From Pegea sp. RAD2-039 (Eukaryota > Chordata > Thaliacea > Salpida > Salpidae), in contig JAQGEQ010000326.1 of NCBI GenBank assembly GCA_034620365.1, positions 1 to 64,000 of the forward strand: 64,000 nt of DNA. Reading direction: 5' to 3'. The position numbers and the translations under genes were made by a program. The notes beneath the pieces are model-generated. The model had not been told where the DNA came from. It saw only the letters and a list, made by a program, of their open reading frames with translations, and ran no database searches. This document shows positions 1-10,509 of the stretch, piece after piece; within the stretch, counting starts at the first letter, position 1; each line of letters opens with the position of its first letter.

Positions 1-20
1 CATATGGCTTCTCACCAGTA
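1..20 (-). other. Antisense ZNF linker at an inversion junction
   Basis: These 20 bases are the reverse complement of the HTGEKPY linker of the local zinc-finger genes. From base 23 the sequence is sense-strand finger DNA (ARNSSLLIH). Two opposite-strand ZNF sequences therefore meet at about base 20 with no spacer. This is either a real inversion breakpoint inside a finger array or a chimeric join in the assembly. Confidence 0.75.
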
Positions 21-22
21 AT

Positions 23-499
23 GCACGTAATTCCAGTCTATTAATTCATGAAAGAACTCATACTGGTGAGAAACCATATGAATGTATTGCTTGTGGAAGA
101 AAATTTGCACATAACTCCAGTCTTTTATTTCATGAAAGAACTCATACTGGTGAGAAGCCATATGAATGTGTTGTTTGTGGAAAAAAATTTGCACGTAATT
201 TCAGTGTTTTAAATCATGAAAGAACTCATACTGGTGAGAAACCATATGAATGTATTGTTTGTGAAAAGAAGTTTAGTCTAAAAACCCATTTGTTGTGTCA
301 TGAAAGAACTCATACTGGTGAGAAGCCATATGAATGTATTGTTTGTGAAAGAAAATTTAGTCATAGATCTAGTCTTTTACGTCATGAAAGAACTCATACT
401 GGTGAGAAACCATATGAATGTCTTGTTTGCGAAAAAAAATTTAGTCAAAAGTCTGGCCTTGTATGTCATGAAAAAACTCATAATAATCATAAAAGTTAA
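23..499 (+). CDS. G1: 3' part of a C2H2 zinc-finger gene
   Basis: The frame is open from the junction at about base 20 to the TAA at 497-499 and encodes the end of one finger plus five complete C2H2 fingers. The helices read [28 protein letters not shown] and QKSGLVC, joined by [13 protein letters not shown] linkers. The protein ends THNNHKS, almost the same as the end of G7 (THNNHES), and the next 2 kb match the G7 3' flank in inverted orientation. The product would be a nuclear DNA-binding protein by family. No start codon, leader or first finger is present, because the array is cut by the opposite-strand junction. It may be a pseudogene, or the 5' half may lie elsewhere. An AATAAA poly(A) signal is at 610-615. 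Confidence 0.7.
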   Translation, partial: ARNSSLLIHERTHTGEKPYECIACGRKFAHNSSLLFHERTHTGEKPYECVVCGKKFARNFSVLNHERTHTGEKPYECIVCEKKFSLKTHLLCHERTHTGEKPYECIVCERKFSHRSSLLRHERTHTGEKPYECLVCEKKFSQKSGLVCHEKTHNNHKS

Positions 500-1490
500 A
501 ATCATTTTGCTGGTAAAGGTTTACTCAAATGGTTGTTGCAATTTATTCTTTAATTAACTATTTTAATGATTACTCTATTATTGAAATAGTGTGTAAGTCT
601 GCAATAATTAATAAAGGTCTTACATTCAATTTTTTACTTTAAACTAAAGTTGTTATTCTGGTACAGCTCTTTTGTAAACTATTAATAAAACTTTTTTATT
701 CCTTAAATTTCGAAGTTTGTATTTTAAGTATTTGTTAACATCTTTCATTATTTTTCAACAAGTTTTTGAAAGTAATTATATTTTTTAGTTGATAAAGGCA
801 ATCCAAATTGTGGTTACTTTTTAGTTACTCTCTTAAGATTCCCTAAATCCCTACATGTTTGCATAACTGATTAATTTTGTGTTTTGTTTTTATTATGAAA
901 GTAAAACTACAGTTTTTATTAATTATTACAATTTTTATGAGAAAACTAATTTTTGAAATCTTAAAATCTATTTCCATTCTTGAAATGCTTGTTGGAGATA
1001 AAAACAATAAATGTTATTATCCTTTTCCTAATATAAATTTAGAAAATGAAGTTTTTTAACATTTCATATTATCGACAATTACATCATCATAAATAAATCA
1101 TTTTCTATAAAACTTGACTATTTCTTACCCAAATAGTTAGATCAGAATTAACAGATTGAGCTTTTTAAATAGTTTAAATTACTTATTAATTTTGTAACTT
1201 CAGAAGTACGGCAGAAAAACTAATATTTTCTTATCGGTTACTACTCCATCATTTTTAAAACTTTACGATTAAAATTCTTGTAAGCAAGTCGTTAGAGTGT
1301 TTTAAACTGTTCTGTTTACTACTACGTTGGATATATAACTGCAGTTCTATTTCAGCTTGTGATGACCTTAATTATCGAACCAACCATTAAGTTGCTAATT
1401 TAAATGGTACTCTAATTATCCAAACAAACCACAACAAATCAAAACACCTAACGAAACCATCGATGCAGTAACTGATTATAACTATAAAGA
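500..1490 (+). repeat. Module W: A-type ZNF 3' flank, copy 1
   Basis: This 3' flank recurs after G2 (7651-8744, inverted), G6 (50531-51631) and G7 (58670-59668, inverted). All four copies begin at the ZNF stop and end near the same ACTATAAAGA word, after which they diverge. The module holds the ZNF poly(A) signal and a short frame (895-1059). Nothing else gene-like is seen. Confidence 0.75.
895..1059 (+). CDS. Micro-ORF in ZNF 3' flank, copy 1 (hypothetical)
   Basis: This 54-residue frame starts MKVKLQFLLIITIFMRKL and ends NLENEVF. The N-terminus is basic and then hydrophobic, like a signal peptide or membrane anchor. It lies about 400 nt downstream of the G1 stop. The same frame stays open in all four copies of the flank (also 8066-8230, 51045-51200 and 59058-59258), although the surrounding DNA carries indels. 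I do not recognise it. It could be a real small protein, or an accidental frame kept open because the copies are recent. Confidence 0.22.
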   Translation: MKVKLQFLLIITIFMRKLIFEILKSISILEMLVGDKNNKCYYPFPNINLENEVF

Positions 1491-2510
1491 GATTATGCCG
1501 TATTAGAAATAATCTTATGAAAAAGTCTTATGAAATAAAATTTGTTTGGAACGAAAAATTTACCACTAAATGTGAACTATTAAACAATAAAAATAAGTAT
1601 TTAAAGTTGCTAATACCAACAAAACAGCTAAAATATCTTAAGGATGATACCTTCCAAAGAATGAATTTTAAACAATTTTTAATCTTGGTATAAAGTCTTA
1701 CAATATGAGTTAGTATTTTTAAGTTAGAAAAATTAAATAAAAGTATTTGCCTCAAATTTGAAATACTCTTTGTCTTAAAATGTTTTATTTTTTTTTTATT
1801 TTTTTGAGATACACATCGCACATTTTGTACCGTTGATTTTTGTAATTCGTTTTGTGAAGATTTATCAATTATTAATTATTACTTTAAAATCATTCATAAA
1901 ACCATCAATGTAACAAATCAACATTTCTCACTACGTCTGATGTATTGACATTACATTATGAAAACTACAATATAACAAAGAATATAAAAAAGGAAAAACA
2001 TTCTATCTCATTTAGCAACTTATTCCGTTGTTCGAGATTTAAAGATGAAAAACCATCAAAAGTCACAGGCGCTCAAAAGGATCTACAGAAAAAAATATCT
2101 GACATTAAAATGTAAAAATCCTGTTTTAGTTTGTGAAGAAATATATGTGTGAAGAAATAGGAACTAAAAATACAAATAAATCTGACGTTTAAGTAATGAA
2201 ACAAAACGGTTCACAAACATTCTAGCAATTTAAAGCAATTTCATCGATTAGATTAAAATGGACTGGTAACAAATTAGCATTTATTAGTTCTCCTGTTTTA
2301 CGTATACAGTTACAAAATAAGGAAAGCAATTCAAACTGTCTTAGCAACTCAATATGTTAATTCTAAGGATGTTAATTTCAAAAGACTAATCGGGTAAGTT
2401 ATGGACTAGTACTTTTAGAGATAATTTTATTTCATATAGCATATTATTTATAATAATTTTAGAATATCAACCAATTTTTTCATATGGTTTTTTATATAAA
2501 ATCTACATTA
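1491..2510 (+). repeat. Outer part of inverted repeat IR-1, left arm
   Basis: This stretch is the reverse complement of about 57633-58670, and paired positions keep a nearly constant coordinate sum near 60168. It includes repeat R (about 1560-1800), which also occurs at 32460-32800, 40890-41180 and, inverted, 58390-58620. Homology stops near 2510, where the other arm joins DNA resembling 10510 onward. I see no gene. Confidence 0.7.
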
Positions 2511-2949
2511 AATAAAACCAGAAATCTACAACCAATTTCTAAAATGAAAAAAGTAATGTCGATAAAAAAATTCCAGATTACTTAGAAACGAAAGTTGTAA
2601 AATCTAACTGTGACTACAACAAGGTTCGGAAAAACTGCATAAGTGGTAAGGTTACACAAACCAGCAAAAAGTGATTAGGTAAAGATCATATTATATTAAT
2701 TGATTTTTAGATAAACTTGTATATAAGTTTCCTTCAAGTTAAAAAGAATTACCTCAAAATTAAGACAGTTACTTACCTACGATTAACAAAATAGTAGTAA
2801 AAAGTTAAAAGTAGAGATGAAAAAGAATTGATATTAAAACTTAGAAACAACCTTAATTAAAAAACTTAGTTTGAAGTAGTTTTAATTGATTTAAAAAATT
2901 AAAATCTTTTAAGTTTACTAATTAAAATTAGTTTTCTCATTAATTAATA
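2511..2949. other. AT-rich non-genic stretch
   Basis: No long frame, RNA gene or clear repeat is recognised here. It lies just inside the 8-kb segment that is missing from the right arm of IR-1. Confidence 0.5.
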
Positions 2950-3720
2950 TAATAAGCAATTTATTACGGAAATTTAAATTTGTTTTATTTATCTAATACA
3001 AGCTAATCTTAGGCGGTTGGCCAAATAGGAACAAAATCAAATTTCAATTAATTTGAAATGAAAATGTTTGACTACTGATGACTTAACTGACTATATTAAG
3101 ACCTTATAAGGAGGTTCATACTAAGAAATGAACTTTTCTATACATAGATCATTCATAATAATGGATAATTAAATTGTTTTTTAATAAAATTAGTTAGAAT
3201 AAATATAATTACAAAATAAATAATTGCATAAACATCAGCTATAAACATTAGCTACTAGATAGTGAGATTTTAATAGCCATATAACTAGAAAACAACATCT
3301 CAATAAACAGATTTATAAATCACTTTTGCTTCATCACCGTCTAAGTTCTTTAAACGACTTTAATTAATCCCATAAATTGAGAAACTAGTTTTGATACAAT
3401 TCATTATGCTGGATTAGATCAGCCAGAGAAAGAATTCGTTTAACTCCTTTTAAGCCTTGAGCGAGACTAACTGACTGAATATGTTTTTAGTTGTTTAATT
3501 TGATGGTACTAATGGAGCTAGTGTGACCTTGGCACTGGTTGCAGAAGCCGTTTTGTACAGTTTCCTTCAGTTATTTGGAGGTTTATATGGGTTAGTTTAA
3601 GTTTTGAGTTAGTGGTTTACAAAAAGGTTGTATAAAAATAAATAAATTAATTTTGGTGAGAAAAGTTTTATTGATTGTTTTTTTTTACATCATTTCAGGT
3701 CAATTTATTTTTAGATTTTG
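2950..3720 (+). repeat. Module Y, copy 1
   Basis: This matches 23050-23720 in direct orientation and about 46290-46930 in inverted orientation. Shared landmarks are a GC-richer island around 3530-3570 and the GGTTTACAAAAA word near 3613. No coding potential is seen. Confidence 0.65.
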
Positions 3721-3839
3721 GTTTCTAAGGTTCTTAATTTCTAAACAAATTGTTTAATTGAAATTTTAAAATAGATGATCACTTTTTTGTCTTGATCACT
3801 TTTTTGGTAATTTGATTTTAAGGCATATTTAGGATTTTG

Positions 3840-4400
3840 GTTTAGATTAAAGCTGTCAAAGCTCAAGAGGAAAGTAATCTTGAAAAACCTTTTGAGAAAT
3901 TATAATTTTTAAAGCAATGTTGGAAACAAAAAAACTCACTTGCACGTAAAATATGATGACAGGATCAAAGTTGTAGAAGTTTCTGCTGTTTGGTTTTTGT
4001 AGCTTGTCGATTAATAATTTGATGCTACTGCTTTGCTACCAATATATTTTTTCTTAATATTTTGTAACAGAGAAAACTATACTTCTTAAGAAGCTAGTTT
4101 TTATTCTTTTCAGTTATTTGTATTTTAAAAGGCTAATACAAAGCAATAATATTAAAGAAAGAACGTACATATTATTCATTTGAAAATATTTATTTAAAAA
4201 ACTAATGAAGAATTCTCTAAAATTAATATGAAATGTCTATCTTAATTATGTTTTGAACAAAAAAAAAGCTACTATCGAAAAATGTTACCTACACAGTTCA
4301 GTTTTTGTTTGAGGTCGATTATTGTTAACAGAGAACTCTAACTAATGTTTTGGAAAAATTATTAACTTTGAGAAAGGACGTTAATTTTCGATTATATTGG
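3840..4400 (+). repeat. Module X, copy 1
   Basis: This copy carries the conserved words GATGACAGGATCAAAG and GTAGCTTGTCGATTA. Related copies are at 10510-10830, 21230-21500, 45010-45440 and 62690-62960 on the plus strand, and 27800-28330, 41870-42130, 48000-48300 and 57130-57620 on the minus strand. In most copies it lies about 1.4 kb upstream of a ZNF start. It is noncoding. Confidence 0.65.
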
Positions 4401-5139
4401 TTTGATTTAACTAAAAAATTTGTTTTTTTTGGATTCCAGGAGAACAGCTTATTTATTAATTTATAACTAAAAGCTTAACTAAAACCTAAAGATAAAATGA
4501 TTTCAATGAAAAAATAAATATTAGTCTACAACTATGAGCATACTCATATTAAAAACAAACTCTAAAAGCAATTATTTGATAATTTTGTTATGAAGCAAAA
4601 ACCTTACAAACTCTTAATTTCTTATTCTTATCACCATTTGTAAAAAGAAATACGATTACTAATAAATCTTAAACTAAATATAAAACTAAATTAGTACTAA
4701 ATTTATTCTTATTTTGGTTGAAAACTAAATGATAAGGACATTGTAAAATGAAAATTATTGAAACAGTATAAAGTTTCAATATTAAGTAAGAAAACTTTAC
4801 AAAAATAGATTAGTCGGCAAGCTTTTTCACAGTTTTTTTAAGGTGTTTTCAAATCAATTATCTTCAATTATTGTGAATATTACTCTGCTATCAGATATAA
4901 GTTTCACTATCTTAGAAGATTTTATTTTCACAGTTTTGAATTAAAAATAATTAATTAAAGGAAATGTGTTTTATATTTTGAATACTTTCTAAATTAAATA
5001 AATCAAGAAAAATTCAGTTTTTATTTTTATTTACTTTTGCAAATTTTACTAAATGTACAATGACACATTATCTAATAAATATTTCAACTTTGTAAATTTA
5101 GATTTTCACACCATTACTTATTAAATTAAATTTTCTGCT
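4401..5139. other. AT-rich non-genic stretch beside module X
   Basis: The part from 4430 to about 4620 resembles 45490-45660, so it continues the duplicated block. The rest is AT-rich DNA with no frame or RNA gene that I can support. Confidence 0.45.
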
Positions 5140-5483
5140 ATCAGCTATTTTTAATATTTTTACAATGACTACAATGCCACATTATCGTGGTAAGATGTCA
5201 GCTTTAAACTCTTAAGGTCTGTTAAATATTTGTCTTAATTATTTATAGTTTACAATTAGTTTCAAAATCATTATTCTAAAACAAATGATGTTTCATAAGA
5301 TTATTTCAACTCAGGAACATTCCTTTTATAGTTATAATCAGTTACAACATCAGTGGTTTGTTTAGACATTTTTTTTCTTATCATTTGAAATAAATCAATT
5401 TGGCTTCACCTTATTTATAGCCTATAATAGCTGGCACAAGTCAACTAACTTACTAATAGTGATGTCCTCTACTCTATGTCTCT
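5140..5483 (+). repeat. Module Z, copy 1, left of LINE copy L-1
   Basis: The sequence around 5140-5300 recurs at 7450-7640 on the other side of the LINE fragment. The part 5240-5470 recurs at 55630-55880 without any LINE. It is host DNA flanking the insertion. No gene is seen. Confidence 0.65.
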
Positions 5484-7422
5484 TTACTGGACCGGGAGGA
5501 TAGAGAAAACAATGTCATCATCTTTGGTGTCTCTGAGACTGATAAAGACGATGACATCAAGACTTTTAATCAAATGTGCACTCAAAGCCTTGGTTTTGTG
5601 GACGCTCCAAAGGTTTCAATGACCAGACTCGGGGCAAAAACATCAAATCATAAAAGACCGTTAAAAGTGTCCTTTCAGGAAAGATGGGACAAACGTAAGT
5701 TTCTTGCTAAGCTGTATAAGCTTAGGCAGGACGAAAAATTCTAGGGCATCACAGTAGCACATGATATATGTGAAGATGATCGCTTAGAAAATAAGCGTCT
5801 TCTAAAAGAGGCGTACAGCTAAAATCAGAAAGAGCAACCAACTGATTTCAAATACAAAGTTCGAGGTCCACCATGAGCTTTAAAGATTGTGAAGGTCTTT
5901 TCAAAAAATGGAAGTGCAAAATAACCACTGGACCCACATCATCCTTATTCAACCTCTCTTCGCACAAAATTATTAATACTATGCTTCCAGCCCAAGATAA
6001 CAGTACACAGAAGACTACCACCAAATCTTACAAGTGTCAAAAAGACAATTTTTCTTTTATATTAGGTATGTTTTTCAACGCACGGTCAATTGTCAACAAA
6101 ATTTTCGAATTGAAAGCTCTTTTGCTTTCTCAAGATTTTACATTTGTTTTCATTACCGAAACTTGGTTGAAACCCTTTTATCCTGACTCCTTTCTGGATG
6201 ACAGTGATCTTTTTCGTGCTTTGCGCTGTGATAGACTGTCTGATAGAGGCGGCGGTGTTTGTGTAATCTATAAAACATCACTGGCACCCATGATTTCAAG
6301 AATTAAGATAAATACCATTGATTGCCCAGGATTTGAGATTATTGCTTTCAATTTTCATTACTCAAAGTCTAAGTTTTCCTGCTTTATATGTACCTACCTA
6401 CCACCGTCTAAAGTTAACGATGAGGTTACTATTATGGCCTTATTGAAGGTTCTGAAAAGCCTTGTTTGTCCTGAGATTTATATTCTCGGGGATTCTAATT
6501 TTAGTAGAATTGATTGGAATAACCCAAATTTAGCATTCAATGGAAAATTGTTTAATTTGAATGGAGACAAAACTTATTTAGCCAATCTGAGTCATGTCTT
6601 TGTAAACTTCCTTGATGCCAATAATCTATCTCAGATGGTTATTTTTCCAACCCAAGTTAGTGGTAATACTTTGGATTTTCTCATCACATCAAAACCTGAG
6701 AACGTTATCTACGTTGATCAAAATGAACCTTTTGCTCTGACATGCGATCACAACATGATTGAATTCAAGTTCCATCAAACTTTTTCTACGAACGTTAAAA
6801 CTCCAAGCATACGGAACTTTTATCGTGGAAATTATAACAGTATAAACAAGTTTTTATCAGGTGTTGACTGGATTTCTGTTTTCAACTCTACCGAAGACAT
6901 CAATGATATCTACTCGAGGTTTACTAACATTGTTAATGAGTCAATTAAAAGTTCATACCTTTATATAGAGTCAACAAAAAACCACACTTGCCAAGATATT
7001 TAAGGAATTTACAGCATTTGAAAAACCTCTTATTCAAACAAACTAAAGCAGATCCTTCCATCAAACCTCTATACAAAGATCTTTGTCTAGTCTACAAGAA
7101 ATCAGTTTATAGCCTCTATTTAGGAAAAGAAAGTGCAATTGTATCTTCACTTAGCAAGAAAACGTTTTTTTGCTTCATTAATCACAAGCTTAAGGCGAGA
7201 TCTCATCTACCTCCCTTGCTTGATAACGCCAATCAGCTGGTGATGGAACCAAAGAATAAAGCTGAATTGCTAAACAAACAATTTGAAAAGGTTTTTATAA
7301 CCGATGATGGCAATACTCCTACTATTTCCTACTCCAATATCCTTTCAAATATCTCTGAGATGGTAGATCTAGACATAACAGTTGATATAGTATCTAAGGC
7401 TATTTCTTCTCTAAAATCATTT
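5484..7422 (+). mobile_element. L-1: doubly truncated CR1/L2-like LINE copy
   Basis: This matches the full-length element at 35721-40218 from inside ORF1 to the middle of ORF2. The 5' end begins at the DREDRENN-coding part of ORF1. The 3' end stops abruptly at 7422, before the RT catalytic motifs and without a 3' UTR or AAAT tail. A normal 5'-truncated insertion keeps its tail, so the 3' end was probably lost by later recombination. The remaining ORF1 has in-frame stops (TAG near 5743 and TAA near 5820). Confidence 0.85.
5873..7422 (+). pseudogene. L-1 ORF2 fragment (endonuclease plus start of RT), frameshifted
   Basis: The frame opens MSFKDCEGLFKK where the full copy has MGFKDCEGLFKK. It contains the APE-type endonuclease landmarks NARSIVNK, ITETWL, GGGVCVIYK and TCDHNMIEF. 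The GDFN motif is GDSN here, as in L-2. Near 6947-6950 a run of five A's is shortened to four, which breaks the frame after residue ~360. The sequence then continues in another frame (PRYLRNLQHLKNL onward) until the element is cut at 7422. It cannot make a working ORF2 protein. Confidence 0.85.
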
Positions 7423-7650
7423 ATTTTCAATTATTGTGAAGATGATTCTGGTATCAGTTATTTTTAAAATTTTTACAACTACAACACCACATTATCGTAC
7501 TGAGATGTCAACTTTAAACTCTTAAGGTCTGTTAAATATTTGTTTTATTGTTTATAGTTTACAATTAGTTTTAAATTCTATTCTCTAAAACAAATGTTAC
7601 TTCATAAGATTATTTCAACTCAGAAACAATCTTTTTATAGTTTTAATCAG
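7423..7650 (+). repeat. Module Z, copy 2, right of L-1
   Basis: This resembles the DNA left of L-1 (about 5140-5330) in direct orientation. A host segment is thus repeated on both sides of the LINE fragment, a far longer duplication than a target-site duplication would give. Confidence 0.6.
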
Positions 7651-8744
7651 TTACTGCATCGATGGTTTGGTTAGGTGTTTTGGTTTTTTGTGATTTGTTT
7701 GGATAATTAGAATTCCATTTAAATTAGCAACTTAACGGTTGGTTCGATAATTAGAATTACCAAGAGCTGAAATGGATCTACAATTATGTATCTAACGCAG
7801 AAGTAGTAAACCGAACAGTTTAAAACACTATAGCAACTTGCATACAAGAATATTAATCGAAAATTTTAAAATTGATACAGTAGTAACCGATAAGAAAATA
7901 TTAGTTTTTCTGCCGTACTTCTGAAGTTACAAAATTATAAAGTAATTTAAGCTATTTAAAAAGCTCAATCTGTTAATTTTGATCTAACTATTTGGGTAAG
8001 AAATAGTCAAGTGCTATAGAAGATGATTTATTTATGATGATGTAAATTGTCGATAATATGAAATGTTAAAAAACTTCATTTTCTAAATTTATAGTATGAA
8101 GAGGATAATAACATTTATTGTTATCATCTCCAACAAGCATTTTAAGAAAGGAAATAGATTTTAAGATTTCAAACATTAGTTTTCTCGTAAAAATTGCAAT
8201 AATTACTAAAAACTGTAGTTTTACTTTCATAATAAAAAAAAAACACAAAAATAATCAGTTATGTAAACATATAAAGATTTATCGAATCTTTTGAGGGTAA
8301 CTAAAAAGTAACCGCGATTTCAATTGCCTTTGTCAACTATAAAAATTTAATTACTTTCAAAAACTTGTTGAAATATAATAGAAGATGTTATCAAATACAT
8401 AAAATACAAACTTTGAAAATTAATGAATACAAGCAAATTTTTTAATAGTTTATAAAAACGATTTACGAAAATAACAACATAAGAATACTAACTTTAGTTT
8501 AAAGTAAAAAATTAAATGAATAACCTTTATGATTTATTGCAGATTTACACACTATTTCAATAATAGAGCAATCATTAAAATAGTTAATTACAGCATAAAT
8601 TGCAACAACCAGCAAAACAAAAAATTATTATTTCATTTCCTTTAAACTCCAAGATCTTTATATAGTTAAGTTACTTTTTAGTTTAAAAATATTTTTATTT
8701 ATCCATACTTGAATTGTGAGTAAACGTTTACCAGCAAAATGATT
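7651..8744 (-). repeat. Module W: 3' flank of G2, inverted
   Basis: This is the reverse complement of 50531-51631 and resembles 500-1490. It contains the G2 poly(A) signal (TTTATT on the plus strand at 8533-8538) and the micro-ORF at 8066-8230. Confidence 0.75.
8066..8230 (-). CDS. Micro-ORF in ZNF 3' flank, copy 2 (hypothetical)
   Basis: This 54-residue frame runs MKVKLQFLVIIAIFTRKL to INLENEVF and is parallel to the frame at 895-1059. It is hydrophobic near the N-terminus and has no recognised family. It is listed because all four copies of the flank keep it open. Confidence 0.22.
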   Translation of the reverse strand: MKVKLQFLVIIAIFTRKLMFEILKSISFLKMLVGDDNNKCYYPLHTINLENEVF

Positions 8745-9959
8745 TTACTTCTTACGATTAAAATGAGTTCTTTTGTGGTATGAAAGACTGGAATTTTGAC
8801 TAAATTTTCTTCCACAAACAGCACATTCATATGGCTTTTCGCCAGTATGAGTTCTTTCATGACTTAAAAGACTAGATCTATGACTAAATTTTCTTTCACA
8901 AACAATGCATTCATATGGCTTCTCACCAGTATGGGTTCTTTCATGACATAACAAATGGGTTTTTTGACTAAACTTTCTTTCACAAACAATACATTCATAT
9001 GGCTTCTCGCCAGTATGAGTTCTTTCATGATTTAAAAGACTGAAATTATGTGCAAATTTTCTTTCACAAACAATACATTCATATGGCTTCTCGCCAGTAT
9101 GAGTTCTTTCATGATTTAAAAGACTGAAATTATGTGCAAATTTTCTTTCACAAACAATATATTCATATGGCTTCTCACCAGTATGAGTTCTTTCATGACT
9201 TAAAAGACTAGATCTATGACTAAATTTTCTTTCACAAACAATGCATTCATATGGTTTCTCACCAGTATGAGTTCTTTCATGACTTAAAAGACTAGATCTA
9301 TGACTAAATTTTCTTTCACAAACAATGCATTCATATGGTTTCTCACCAGTATGAGTTCTTTCATGACATAACAAATGGGTTTTTTGACTAAATCTTCTTT
9401 CACAAACTATACATTCAGATGGTTTCTCACCAGTATGAGTTCTTTCATGACGTAGAAGACTAGATCTATGACTAAATTTTTTTCCACAAGCAATACATAC
9501 ATATGGCTTTTCGCCAGTATGAGTTCTTTCATGACATAACAAATGGTTTTTTTGACTAAATTTTCTTTCACATACAATACATTCATATGGTTTCTCACCA
9601 GTATGAGTTCTTTTGTGAATGACAAGCTTAGATTTGAATGCAAAATGTTTGTTACAAACCAAGCATTTATTCTTGTTTTCCAAGGAAGATTTATGGTTAC
9701 TTACAAGTTTGGTTATTTTTTCTTGGTCTGCTTTTGCATTCTTACCAACTTCTTCATATGAGTAACTTGTACTTGGTGTATCTTCTTTTAAACTGTTTAA
9801 ACTAGCTTGATCAACGTGATTCTTATGCTTGCTATAAACTCTACTAGAAGAGTTTTGCAAATAAGTCTCTTCTGCAGTTTTCTTTATAAAACTGTTCTTA
9901 CGTTCATCCAATGAAAGTTTTCTTTTTCGATTTAGTTTTTTGTCGTTCATCAAATTCAT
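8745..9959 (-). CDS. G2: C2H2 zinc-finger protein, 11 fingers, A-type
   Basis: This 404-residue protein is probably a nuclear sequence-specific DNA-binding factor by family. The leader (residues 1-~98) is polar and carries NRKRKLS, a likely nuclear localisation signal. Eleven C2H2 fingers follow with [13 protein letters not shown] linkers. The first ([17 protein letters not shown]) is divergent, and the last (QNSSLSY) is followed by HFNRKK. Fingers 5 and 6 share one helix (HRSSLLS) and fingers 7 and 8 another (HNFSLLN), so both pairs look like tandem duplications. Finger 7 has lost its first cysteine (YEYIVC) and should not bind zinc normally. The leader differs more from the other genes than they do from each other, so this is the oldest branch here. 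The ATG follows a splice acceptor by 15 nt. No KRAB, BTB or ZAD domain is seen. Confidence 0.9.
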   Translation of the reverse strand: MNLMNDKKLNRKRKLSLDERKNSFIKKTAEETYLQNSSSRVYSKHKNHVDQASLNSLKEDTPSTSYSYEEVGKNAKADQEKITKLVSNHKSSLENKNKCLVCNKHFAFKSKLVIHKRTHTGEKPYECIVCERKFSQKNHLLCHERTHTGEKPYVCIACGKKFSHRSSLLRHERTHTGEKPSECIVCERRFSQKTHLLCHERTHTGEKPYECIVCERKFSHRSSLLSHERTHTGEKPYECIVCERKFSHRSSLLSHERTHTGEKPYEYIVCERKFAHNFSLLNHERTHTGEKPYECIVCERKFAHNFSLLNHERTHTGEKPYECIVCERKFSQKTHLLCHERTHTGEKPYECIVCERKFSHRSSLLSHERTHTGEKPYECAVCGRKFSQNSSLSYHKRTHFNRKK

Positions 9960-9974
9960 TGTTTACTTAATAAT

Positions 9975-9988
9975 CTGAATTTAAAAAT
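9975..9988 (-). promoter_or_regulatory. Splice acceptor before G2 start
   Basis: On the minus strand a T-rich stretch ends in TTCAG, with the AG at 9976-9975, exactly 15 nt before the ATG. The 15-nt leader (ATTATTAAGTAAACA) resembles the leader of the other genes (CCTATTAACTTGAAA). The acceptor implies a 5' intron or a trans-splice site. Confidence 0.55.
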
Positions 9989-10509
9989 TAAATTTTCATA
10001 ATTAAAACGTTTATTACAAATTTAAAAAAATACTAATGAAACAATACAAAGTTAATTAAAACTTTTTCTTACAGAGTTATATTCCTTATTAACTTATTTC
10101 ATGTGATAAAGTTTGTATACAAATTGCAACAGTAAACCATTCACGTTTAAACAAAAGTTTTCTAGAAGGCTAAACCATAAGTTTATCATGTTTCACATAC
10201 ATAATAGTATTTATAATGAACTTTGTAAAAACAAAATGTTCTTAGCCTTTTAAACTTTTAAAACTTTAAAATAGTAAAGAAAAGCAATTTTTCATAAAAT
10301 TAAGCAACCTAGAAAATATTACAAGACATCGAAAACAATTCAGGATCATGTAACACCAATTATAATATTTTATCCACATTAAGCCTACAATCAACTAGAA
10401 GATGCAAAAGATAATAAAGCACTCCCTTTGAGCAATTTATACAACACAGTTGACGTTACCAAGCATATTCTGTTTAAGTATATTTAACAAGATATATATA
10501 TATGATTAA
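9989..10509 (-). other. G2 upstream region
   Basis: This is the 5' flank of G2. The part 10134-10264 is the reverse complement of 63870-64000 at the right window edge. I cannot place a TATA box or first exon with confidence. Confidence 0.5.

Noticed and set aside
8745-9959. KRAB, BTB, ZAD or SCAN domain in the ZNF leaders.
   Set aside because: No motif of these families is visible. The leaders are polar and lysine-rich.
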